Part shown: positions 1-6,400 of the stretch, in pieces
How the letters are laid out: each line of letters begins with the position of its first letter
Position numbering within the stretch: the stretch's first letter is position 1
Assembly: GCA_903827345.1 (NCBI GenBank)
Contig: CAIKID010000267.1
Span: 1 to 6,988 of the forward strand
Reading direction: 5' to 3'
DNA: 6,988 bases
DNA from: an uncultured Actinomycetes bacterium
GTDB lineage: Bacteria > Actinomycetota > Actinomycetes > Nanopelagicales > Nanopelagicaceae
The notes under the pieces: generated by a model
What the model was told of the DNA's origin: nothing
What the model saw: only the letters and a program-made list of their open reading frames with translations
The model's database searches: none
Position numbers and translations under genes: made by a program

Positions 1-49
1 GCAGACCTACCAGCACCAAAAGAAAAAACTTCATCACAGGGGCCATCAT
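1..49 (-). CDS. Partial ORF with hydrophobic N-terminus (possible membrane or exported protein)
   Basis: Reading the minus strand from the tandem ATG codons at 49-47 and 46-44 gives MMAPVMKFFLLVLVGL, open to the window edge. A basic residue followed by an unbroken hydrophobic run is what a signal peptide or first transmembrane helix looks like. A third in-frame ATG at 34-32 (MKFFLL...) is an alternative start. No Shine-Dalgarno sequence is visible before any of these starts. The ORF begins 37 nt downstream of the tRNA-Thr on the same strand, so it could be co-transcribed with it. Only 16 codons are visible, so no family can be assigned and the ORF could be spurious. Confidence 0.4.
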   Translation of the reverse strand, partial: MMAPVMKFFLLVLVGL

Positions 50-86
50 GATTGATATTTGACGCGGGCTCAATAGTCAGCCGAGG

Positions 87-158
87 AGCCCCCCGTCAGG
101 ATTGAACTGACGACCTTCCGCTTACAAGGCGGATGCTCTACCACTGAGCTAGGGAGGC
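87..158 (-). tRNA. tRNA-Thr (anticodon UGU)
   Basis: The minus strand folds into a full 72-nt cloverleaf. The acceptor arms are GCCTCCC and GGGGGGC (one T-G wobble), and the D-stem is GCTC/GAGC with loop AGTGGTA. The anticodon stem TCCGC/GCGGA encloses loop CTTGTAA, and the T-arm is GTCAG/CTGAC with loop TTCAATC. The loop places TGT at positions 34-36, which reads ACA threonine codons. The discriminator base is T, and the 3' CCA is not encoded (CCT follows the discriminator), so it must be added by CCA nucleotidyltransferase. The gene is divergent from the Ppx/GppA gene. No good terminator follows it. Confidence 0.96.
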
Positions 159-160
159 GG

Positions 161-175
161 ACCGCCAAGGGCGGT
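161..175 (-). other. Perfect 6-bp hairpin in the tRNA-Thr 5' leader
   Basis: ACCGCC and GGCGGT form a perfect 6-bp stem around a 3-nt loop. It ends 2 nt before the first base of the tRNA. There is no T-tract on either strand, so a Rho-independent terminator is unlikely. In the RNA it would lie in the precursor leader next to the RNase P cleavage site. The arm GGCGG nearest the tRNA could also face the first tRNA bases across a single nucleotide. A role is inferred only from position. Confidence 0.45.
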
Positions 176-190
176 ACTTCAAGAGGGGCA

Positions 191-220
191 ATTATGACAC
201 GACAAAATGGCATAAGCGAA
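191..220 (-). promoter_or_regulatory. Candidate promoter for tRNA-Thr
   Basis: On the minus strand, CATAAT (196-191) is a good match to the sigma-70/SigA -10 consensus. A weak -35-like TTCGCT (220-215) lies 18 nt upstream. Transcription would start near position 184 and give a leader of about 25 nt containing the hairpin at 161-175. The -35 match is only three of six, so this rests mostly on the -10 element and its placement. Confidence 0.28.
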
Positions 221-232
221 CTCACCCCATTT

Positions 233-237
233 GAGGG
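233..237 (+). promoter_or_regulatory. Ribosome binding site for the Ppx/GppA gene
   Basis: GAGGG lies 12 nt before the GTG at 250. An in-frame TAA at 238-240 rules out any start further upstream, and the conserved family motif begins four codons after the GTG. This start is therefore essentially fixed, although the spacing is longer than ideal. Confidence 0.5.
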
Positions 238-249
238 TAAGTTGCGCAG

Positions 250-1170
250 GTGCGCCTCGGAGTCCTAGATGTCGGTTCAAACACTGTCCACCTTCAAGTG
301 GTCGATACCCACCCTGGGGCACGCCCAAATCCAACTTTTAACTACAAAGAAGAGTTGCGCCTCACGGAATTTCTCAACGCGAATAATGAGATCAGCGATG
401 AAGGTGTAGATCATCTGCGCAGATCAATCGGTAACGCGGTACTTCAGGCGCGTACCGTCCAAGTAAAGGAATTTCTTCCTTTTGCGACATCAGCACTCCG
501 CGAAGCTGCCAATGGTGACCAGATAATCGCCAATATCAACAAAGAGTTTGATATTGATTTGCAAGTTTTGACGGGCGATGAAGAGGCAAAGTTAACTTTC
601 CTAGCTGCACGGCGTTGGTTCGGATGGTCCAGCGGGCGTCTCCTTGTCATCGACATCGGTGGGGGCTCACTTGAGATCGCCGTAGGCGTGGATGAATCTC
701 CAGAAGTTGCCACATCACTTCCCCTAGGCGCATCTCGCCTCACACAAAAATTCTTAACCGGAAATCCTTACTCTCAAAAGGGAGTAAACGCGATGCGCGA
801 ACATATTGAGTCACAACTCGAAGCTGTTTTGCCGGCCTTAGTTAAGCATCAGGATTCTGATCGTTCCATCGCCACGAGCAAGACGTTGCGCACCTTGGCT
901 CGCCTGAGCGGTGATTGGTTCGATACCAATGGCAGCGTAATTAAATTCGATATTGTGCGAAAGATAGCCACCAGGTTAGCTGATATGACCCACGAAGAAC
1001 GCACGAAATTGCCTGGGGTATCTTCCAACCGCGCTAAACAGATTGTTGCAGGAGCATTTGTTACAGAAAGTGTCATGCGAAACTTAGATCTGCGGGAACT
1101 CGAGATCTGTCCATGGGCTTTACGCGAAGGTATAGTTTTGAAATATATGGATTGGATGGAGAACCGCTAA
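250..1170 (+). CDS. ppx: Ppx/GppA-family phosphatase (exopolyphosphatase-like)
   Basis: Probable cytoplasmic exopolyphosphatase that releases phosphate from polyphosphate ends; some members of this family hydrolyse pppGpp instead. The 306-residue protein has the ASKHA-type phosphate-binding fold. Phosphate loop 1 is GVLDVGSNTVHL at 4-15 (Asp7). FATSALREA at 78-86 follows, then LTGDEEAK at 107-114 with the acidic residues expected for water activation. The second phosphate loop is VIDIGGGSLEIA at 133-144, and LPLGASRLT lies at 157-165. The C-terminus keeps the ALREGI motif at 290-295. The length fits the short actinobacterial type with only the two core domains, unlike the roughly 500-residue E. 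coli Ppx and GppA with an extra C-terminal domain. It starts with GTG, the only possible start because an in-frame stop lies 9 nt upstream. It converges on the ppk-mutT1 block, overlapping the last gene by 4 bp, which supports a polyphosphate role. Substrate choice cannot be settled from sequence. Confidence 0.9.
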   Translation: MRLGVLDVGSNTVHLQVVDTHPGARPNPTFNYKEELRLTEFLNANNEISDEGVDHLRRSIGNAVLQARTVQVKEFLPFATSALREAANGDQIIANINKEFDIDLQVLTGDEEAKLTFLAARRWFGWSSGRLLVIDIGGGSLEIAVGVDESPEVATSLPLGASRLTQKFLTGNPYSQKGVNAMREHIESQLEAVLPALVKHQDSDRSIATSKTLRTLARLSGDWFDTNGSVIKFDIVRKIATRLADMTHEERTKLPGVSSNRAKQIVAGAFVTESVMRNLDLRELEICPWALREGIVLKYMDWMENR

Positions 1171-2057
1171 ACGCTAGGTGCGGCCATTCGATCGATCTGC
1201 AAAACCTCTTTCTTATTGTGAAAGAGTACCCAGGCCTCGCCCGGTAACAATTTATTGTCCGGGTAATCAAAATCAATCTTCTTGGTCAGCTTCTCCATCA
1301 TGCGGGGCAAGACGGGATTATGACTACATAAAATTATTTGCTTCTTCTTCTTAATCAAATCCTTAGCGTATTCAATCGCCTTCTCTTTGTTCTTTTTATA
1401 AGTGTATTCACTGACGGCATTGGTGATGACAGGAGTGATTTGCAGCGACTTCGCCATCAAAGCGACAGTATCGAGGCATCTAACTGCATCTGAGGTGTGA
1501 ATCTCTTCGACGCCATAAACCTGGTAAAGGGAGAGCATTCGCTTTGATTGCAGCTGGCCAACAAGTTGCAGCGGGCGATCTTCATCTTCACCCTGCCACT
1601 CTGTGCGTTCCAAAGCTTTGCCATGGCGCAACATAATCAAGGCCGATGAGTCATACGGAGTTGCGCTAAAGCGGACCAGTATCTCTCGATCGCTATCTCG
1701 AGTGGCCCGGAACGCTGCCGATTGCAGGTCCAACCAGATTATCTGATCGACCTCTTCGTTAGCATGAAATGAGCTGTGATCTTCTACAAGAGATGCACTC
1801 CAATAGGCGACGTTCTTCAAACCATCCGGTACATAGTATTCAACCGAGCCAACATAGGGACCTAATTTTATGCTCAAGCCGGTCTCTTCGAGGATCTCGC
1901 GATACGCGCAAGAGATAAGCGCTTCACCTTCTTCGACCTTACCCTTGGGAAGCGACCAATCGTCATAGCGCGGGCGATGCACTAGTAAAACTTCAATTTC
2001 GCCTTCGATATCTCTTCGCCAGACAACTCCGCCGGCGGCAACGATTGCAGGTGTCAT
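1167..2057 (-). CDS. mutT1: MutT1-like Nudix hydrolase fused to a histidine phosphatase domain
   Basis: Two-domain cytoplasmic hydrolase of 296 residues. The N-terminal half carries a complete Nudix box (GX5EX7REUXEEXGU) at 39-61, from GKVEEGE to REILEETGL, which binds Mg2+ and cleaves nucleoside diphosphate linkages. The C-terminal half is a SixA-like histidine phosphatase. It has LRHGKA with catalytic RHG at 144-146, TSDAVR with Ser189 and Arg193, and the second catalytic His246 in CSHNP. Mycobacterial MutT1 has the same architecture, acts on 8-oxo-guanine nucleotides and diadenosine polyphosphates, and also lies beside ppk. The same role here is inferred. The ATG at 2057 is chosen because it overlaps the ppk stop as ATGA, typical of translational coupling. 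A TTG 18 nt upstream would add six residues but has no ribosome binding site. GAGG directly abuts the ATG, too close to serve as a normal site. The tail has a lysine-rich patch (KKKK, 236-239). The stop interlocks with that of the ppx gene. Confidence 0.9.
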   Translation of the reverse strand: MTPAIVAAGGVVWRRDIEGEIEVLLVHRPRYDDWSLPKGKVEEGEALISCAYREILEETGLSIKLGPYVGSVEYYVPDGLKNVAYWSASLVEDHSSFHANEEVDQIIWLDLQSAAFRATRDSDREILVRFSATPYDSSALIMLRHGKALERTEWQGEDEDRPLQLVGQLQSKRMLSLYQVYGVEEIHTSDAVRCLDTVALMAKSLQITPVITNAVSEYTYKKNKEKAIEYAKDLIKKKKQIILCSHNPVLPRMMEKLTKKIDFDYPDNKLLPGEAWVLFHNKKEVLQIDRMAAPSV

Positions 2058-4135
2058 CCTCGAGTCCGATACCAATCTATTGCTGATGCATGGAAGTCCT
2101 TAAGTCTTACGCCATCAGGACCCTCTTTAACTTCGAGCCACTTTCCATCGGGCAGCATCTCCCAGCGCACAAATTCATCAGAGAGATAGCTATCTATCGC
2201 ACCAATAAGAAACCGCTTGTGATCTCCTTGTGTTACTTGTACCAAACTTTCAACGCGACGATCAAGATTTCGATGCATCAAATCTGCACTACCGATGTAC
2301 AACTCATCATTACCATCGTTGGCGAAGTGGAAGATTCGAGAGTGCTCTAAGAACCGACCGAGGAGCGAACGGACGCGGATATTCTCGGAAAGCCCTGGAA
2401 CTCCGGCGCGCAAAGAACAGATCCCTCGAACAACTAATTCGATTCTGACTCCAGCAAGAGACGCTTTATAAAGCGCTTCAACAAACTCTTCGTCGAGAAT
2501 TGAATTGAGTTTCATCCGAATAAATGCAGTCTTGCCAGCGTGGTGATTAGCGATTTCACGCTCAATACGCTCAAGCAATCCGGTTCGCATGGTGCGCGGA
2601 GCAACCAGGAGGCGGGTAAAAGCAGTCTGCGGAGCAAACCCTGAAAGCTGGTTGAAGAGTTTGTTTACATCCTCGCCCAAGACTGGATCGGCAGAGAGTA
2701 GGCCAAAATCCTCATACATACGGGCGGTCTTAGGGTTGTAGTTACCCGTTCCGATATGGGAATAGCGTCGAATTCCATTGGTCTCCTGCCGAACAACGAG
2801 TGATAACTTGGCGTGAGTCTTGTACCCAATAAGTCCGTAGACGACGTGGACTCCTGCATCTTCCAATTTACGAGCCCAACGTACGTTAGCGAGTTCATCG
2901 AATCGTGCTCGAATTTCTATAACCGCAAGAACTTGCTTGCCCGCCTCTGCTGCTTCAATCAGAGCCTGCACGACAGGGGAATCACCGGATGTGCGATACA
3001 AAGTCTGCTTGATTGCTAATACATGGGGGTCGGCTGCTGCCGATTCCAAGAATCGGACCACGCTAGATGTAAAGGATTCATAGGGATGATGCAAGATAAT
3101 TTCACGACGGCGGATTGCATCGAAGAAACTATCGGTGGAATCCGGATCGGTCTCGCGCAAATCCGGAGCCACTTGATTTCTAAATGGCGGGAAGCGAAGT
3201 TCAGGCATATCGATATCGGCAAGTTGATGCAGACCAGTTAAATCTAGAGGCTCCTTATATCTGCTGATGTCCTCTTCTTTGATATTGAGTTCATCCATAA
3301 GAGTTCGGAGCAGCGCTGGGTTAATATCTCGATCTACTTCTAATCTCACCGGTGGTCCAAATTTGCGACGCAGCAGCTCTTGTTCCATAGAGGCCAGCAG
3401 ATCTTCTGATTCTTCCTCTTCAAGTTCTAAATCGGCATTGCGAGTGAGACGGAAGGTGTAATGATCCTTGACTTCCATTCCTTGGAAAAGTTCGTGCAAA
3501 TTGGCGATGATCACTTCTTCCAGGGGAACAAAACGTCGCACGCCAGCCCGACCGGTTTCCACAAAGCGCGGCAGGTTTGAAGGAACTTTGACGCGGGCAA
3601 AGAGATCCTCTTCGCTATCCGGCTTTGTCACAACAACAGCAAGATTGAGTGAGAGTCCCGAGATATAGGGAAAGGGGTGCGAAGGATCCACAGCAAGTGG
3701 AGTTAGAACGGGAAAGATCTTGGTGTGGAAGACCTTATTCACCGCTACCTTTTCGGCATCATCCAAGGAACTCCACGCAGCAAGTTCGATTCCGTAAGTA
3801 CCCAGGTGCGGCAGGATCACATCGTGAAATGCCTTGGATTGACGCTGCAATAGTTCTTGAGTCTTTTGTGCAATCTCGCTCATTAATTGCATCGGGGTGT
3901 ATCCAGCGGTGTTGGGTTTAGTAACTCCGGTTTCCAGTTTACGTTTTAGTGTTGCTACGCGGATCATGTAAAAGTCGTCGAGATTGGAAGAGAAAATTGC
4001 TAGAAAACGACAGCGCTCCAATAACGGCACTGATGAATCTTCCGCCAACTCCAAGACACGCTCATTGAAGGCCAACCACGAAAGTTCGCGATCGATTAAA
4101 CGTCCTCTGGGATCCTCAGTGATCAGATGTGACAT
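2054..4135 (-). CDS. ppk1: Polyphosphate kinase (PPK1)
   Basis: PPK1 reversibly transfers the gamma-phosphate of ATP to a growing inorganic polyphosphate chain through a phosphohistidine. The 693-residue length is normal for the family. The N-terminal domain begins with RELSWLAFNERVLE at 16-29 and SSNLDDFYMIRVA at 49-61. The head domain follows, then two phospholipase-D-like catalytic domains. The phosphorylated histidine is H441 in GYKTHAK. H460 (YSHIGTGNYN) and H598 (EHSR) match the other conserved active-site histidines, known in E. coli as H435, H454 and H592. R381 (LYRTSGDSP) and R411 (IRARFDE) fit the conserved metal or phosphate-contacting arginines. No key residue is missing. The ATG at 4135 lies 37 nt after rlmB without a clear Shine-Dalgarno sequence, so translation may be leaderless or depend on upstream genes. 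The stop overlaps the mutT1-like start. Divergence of substrate use from other PPK1 enzymes is not suggested. Confidence 0.97.
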   Translation of the reverse strand: MSHLITEDPRGRLIDRELSWLAFNERVLELAEDSSVPLLERCRFLAIFSSNLDDFYMIRVATLKRKLETGVTKPNTAGYTPMQLMSEIAQKTQELLQRQSKAFHDVILPHLGTYGIELAAWSSLDDAEKVAVNKVFHTKIFPVLTPLAVDPSHPFPYISGLSLNLAVVVTKPDSEEDLFARVKVPSNLPRFVETGRAGVRRFVPLEEVIIANLHELFQGMEVKDHYTFRLTRNADLELEEEESEDLLASMEQELLRRKFGPPVRLEVDRDINPALLRTLMDELNIKEEDISRYKEPLDLTGLHQLADIDMPELRFPPFRNQVAPDLRETDPDSTDSFFDAIRRREIILHHPYESFTSSVVRFLESAAADPHVLAIKQTLYRTSGDSPVVQALIEAAEAGKQVLAVIEIRARFDELANVRWARKLEDAGVHVVYGLIGYKTHAKLSLVVRQETNGIRRYSHIGTGNYNPKTARMYEDFGLLSADPVLGEDVNKLFNQLSGFAPQTAFTRLLVAPRTMRTGLLERIEREIANHHAGKTAFIRMKLNSILDEEFVEALYKASLAGVRIELVVRGICSLRAGVPGLSENIRVRSLLGRFLEHSRIFHFANDGNDELYIGSADLMHRNLDRRVESLVQVTQGDHKRFLIGAIDSYLSDEFVRWEMLPDGKWLEVKEGPDGVRLKDFHASAIDWYRTRG

Positions 4136-4172
4136 GTTGCTATTTTGCCGTATTTAGATGAACGGAGGGTAA

Positions 4173-5003
4173 CTAAATGGTGGACGCAGCGCGGTTGGCT
4201 GCGATCTGGTGCAGGACGACGGCTGTCGCCACGCTGGCGTTGAGCGATTCGACATCCGATTGCATAGGGATGGAAAGGATCAGATCGCATGTCTCGCGCA
4301 CGAGGCGGGAGAGGCCCTTGCCCTCGCTGCCGACGATCACATAGATCGACTCCAGAGCGAGTGAGAATTTTGGAAGTGATTCATCACCCTCGGCATCGAG
4401 CCCGACCACAAAGTATCCAGCCTTCTTGGCATCTTCCAAAGAACGAACCAGATTCGTTACTTGAGAAATGGGAAGTCGGGCAGCGGCTCCCGCTGATGCC
4501 TTCCAGGCCGAACCAGTCATCGCAGCTGTGCGACGTTCCGGAATGACAACGCCATTGGCGCCAAATGCCGCTGCGCTACGAACGATTGCCCCCAAATTAT
4601 GTGGATCGGTAACTCCATCGAGTCCAATCAATAGCCCAGGCTTCTGAATCTTTTTGAGCAGCTCTTCAAAGTTGGCATATTGAAAGGGCTTAATAACAAG
4701 GGCAATTCCTTGGTGCATGGTGGTTCCGGTCAAGCCATCGAGGACTCCGCGCGGAACCTCTTTGATGAGCAGGTTCTGATTCTTAGCCAGGCGCATCGCC
4801 TCTTGCATACGCTCATCAATCTCAGCGCGCTCCGCAACGAGTAGCTCTTTAGCAGGGATCTTCGCGCGTAGCGCTTCAACCACTGGGTTGCGACCAGCGA
4901 CGGCATCAGAAGATGGTCTGGTTTCGCGCCGGCTCTCGGGTCTGCGGGTCTGCTCTCGCTTTGGCGCAGCTGCGCTCTCGCGACGTTTCTTACCTGGACG
5001 CAT
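4173..5003 (-). CDS. rlmB: 23S rRNA (guanosine-2'-O-)-methyltransferase, TrmH/SpoU family
   Basis: SPOUT-class methyltransferase that uses S-adenosylmethionine to methylate a ribose 2'-OH; RlmB acts on G2251 of 23S rRNA in E. coli. The 276-residue protein has a basic, probably disordered tail (1-34) and an L30e-like RNA-binding domain starting at GRNPVVEAL (37-45) and including HQGIAL (97-102). The trefoil-knot catalytic domain follows. Motif 1 is LDGVTDPHNLGAIVRSA at 128-144 with Asn136 and Arg142. Motif 2 is IVGSEGKGL at 223-231 with Glu227. Motif 3 is IPM...ESLNASVA at 245-259 with Asn255. The start at 5003 is preferred over the ATG at 5018. Its A is shared with the cysS stop (TAATG), and GGAG lies 9 nt upstream, while the 5018 ATG has no such site. 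The position after cysS matches M. tuberculosis Rv3579c. The exact rRNA target (G2251-type versus thiostrepton-resistance A1067-type) is inferred from family and context. Confidence 0.92.
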   Translation of the reverse strand: MRPGKKRRESAAAPKREQTRRPESRRETRPSSDAVAGRNPVVEALRAKIPAKELLVAERAEIDERMQEAMRLAKNQNLLIKEVPRGVLDGLTGTTMHQGIALVIKPFQYANFEELLKKIQKPGLLIGLDGVTDPHNLGAIVRSAAAFGANGVVIPERRTAAMTGSAWKASAGAAARLPISQVTNLVRSLEDAKKAGYFVVGLDAEGDESLPKFSLALESIYVIVGSEGKGLSRLVRETCDLILSIPMQSDVESLNASVATAVVLHQIAANRAASTI

Positions 5004-6391
5004 TAGCTGATACTCCATCTGGTGCCGGCGGAGGTATCTTCAATAACCACGCCTAACGCCGCTATTTGATCACGGATTGCATCTGCTGCTGCAAAATCTT
5101 TACGGTCACGCGCGGCAGCGCGTTGTTCGAGAGCAAGGGCTACTAAGCCATCTAGTACATCTGTATTAGAAGAATTTGATGTAGCGAATATTGGATCGAA
5201 AGGATCGCAACCCAGAATGTTCAGTGCGCCGCGGATTTCGGCCGCTGCAACTCGCACGCCAGGAAGATCGCCAGCGGACAAGGCAGTGTTACCCAATCGC
5301 ATAATTTCAGCAACGACTGCGAGAGCAGTTGGTACTGCCAGATCTTCATTCATCGCTTCGCTAAATCCAGAAGATATAACTCCCTCTGGGGTTTCGCCCA
5401 ATACATCAGTCGCCCGCTTTAAGAATCCTTCGATGCGGCGGAAATTTACCGATGCTTCTTCCAGCGCTGCAAAGGAAAATTCCGTCATCGAGCGGTAATG
5501 CGCGCTTCCCAAATACCAGCGCAGTTCGATACCGCGGACCGATTTTAAAATTTCGTGGACTTGCAGGGAATTACCCAGTGACTTGGACATCTTCTCACCA
5601 GAAGCAGTTACCCAGGCATTGTGCATCCAAATATTTGCAAAACCCCACCCTGCGGATTCCGACTGGGCAATTTCATTTTCATGGTGTGGAAAAATTAAAT
5701 CTAATCCCCCGCCGTGAATATCAAAGGTTTCGCCAAGATATGCATGGGCCATCGCCGAACATTCCAAATGCCAACCAGGGCGCCCCGCTCCCCACGGAGT
5801 GGGCCAGGATGGGTCTCCTGGTTTAGCGGCTTTCCAGAGCGCGAAATCGCGCGGATCCTTTTTATAGGTTAAATCGGCATCTTCCGCCGATTGCAGATCA
5901 TCGAGCTTCTGATTTGAAAGCGTGAGGTACGACTTTAAGTGGCGAACATCGAGGTAGACATCACCGTTGCCCGGTGCATATGCGCTGCCATTGGCGATCA
6001 GTAATTCCATGAGTTCGATCATCTGCGTAATGTGCCCGGTTGCCCGCGGCTCATAAGTCGGAGGAAGAACATTGAGAGCTCGGTAGGCCTCGGTAAAAGC
6101 ACGCTCATATTTTTGTGCAACCGCCCACCATGGAATCTCTTCGTGCGCTGCTTTATGCAAAATCTTGTCGTCAATATCTGTCACATTGCGAATAAAGGTA
6201 ACGTCATAGCCGCTGGCAGTTAACCAGCGACGCAAAATATCGAAGTTGACGCCGCTACGGACATGGCCAATATGGGGCGGAGCTTGCACGGTCGCACCAC
6301 ACAAATAGATTCCAACCTGGCCCGGTTTAAGCGGCTGGAAATCTGCAACCTGGCGGGTTGCGGTGTTATATAACTTAAGGTGCGCTGACAT
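5003..6391 (-). CDS. cysS: Cysteinyl-tRNA synthetase
   Basis: Class I aminoacyl-tRNA synthetase that charges tRNA-Cys. The 462-residue length is typical. The N-terminal Rossmann catalytic domain starts with YLCGATVQ (29-36) and the HIGH motif as PPHIGHVRS (38-46), which is the actinobacterial form. The KMSKS loop is GEKMSKSLGN at 265-274. The zinc site that selects cysteine is complete, with C31, C211 (LECSAM), H236 and E240 (FPHHENE). A helical anticodon-binding region occupies roughly 300-462, with DRKDFAAADAIRDQI at 429-443 typical of the C-terminus. The mycothiol ligase MshC shares the catalytic core but lacks this full C-terminal part and has a different gene context. The ATG lies 9 nt after the ispDF stop with only a weak upstream GGTAG, and the stop shares a base with the rlmB start. 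The order ispD-ispF-cysS-rlmB corresponds to M. tuberculosis Rv3582c-Rv3579c. Confidence 0.97.
   Translation of the reverse strand: MSAHLKLYNTATRQVADFQPLKPGQVGIYLCGATVQAPPHIGHVRSGVNFDILRRWLTASGYDVTFIRNVTDIDDKILHKAAHEEIPWWAVAQKYERAFTEAYRALNVLPPTYEPRATGHITQMIELMELLIANGSAYAPGNGDVYLDVRHLKSYLTLSNQKLDDLQSAEDADLTYKKDPRDFALWKAAKPGDPSWPTPWGAGRPGWHLECSAMAHAYLGETFDIHGGGLDLIFPHHENEIAQSESAGWGFANIWMHNAWVTASGEKMSKSLGNSLQVHEILKSVRGIELRWYLGSAHYRSMTEFSFAALEEASVNFRRIEGFLKRATDVLGETPEGVISSGFSEAMNEDLAVPTALAVVAEIMRLGNTALSAGDLPGVRVAAAEIRGALNILGCDPFDPIFATSNSSNTDVLDGLVALALEQRAAARDRKDFAAADAIRDQIAALGVVIEDTSAGTRWSIS
5013..5016 (-). promoter_or_regulatory. Ribosome binding site inside the cysS tail, deciding the rlmB start
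   Basis: The minus strand reads GGAG here, 9 nt before the ATG at 5003-5001. The alternative in-frame ATG at 5018-5016 has CCGGCACCAG before it, which is not a binding site. This favours the shorter rlmB product beginning MRPGKKRR. Confidence 0.55.
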
Positions 6392-6400
6392 TAGGAGATT

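Noticed and set aside
67..82. Possible terminator hairpin after tRNA-Thr (GGCT/AGCC with an 8-nt loop)
   Set aside because: Only four base pairs, and no T-tract follows on the minus strand.
4142..4147. CAAAAT as a -10 box for leaderless transcription of ppk
   Set aside because: The spacing to the ATG would fit a leaderless start, but the hexamer is imperfect and no -35-like element lies 16-19 nt upstream. Too weak to list as a feature.
5452..5826. 124-codon plus-strand ORF inside cysS, and similar long antisense ORFs inside ppk and ppx
   Set aside because: They lie wholly opposite well-conserved coding sequence, resemble no family I know, and have arginine-, serine- or proline-rich composition expected of antisense frames.
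5003..6391. MshC (mycothiol cysteine ligase) instead of CysS
   Set aside because: The protein has the complete C-terminal tRNA-binding region of a CysS and sits in the ispDF-rlmB context known for cysS.
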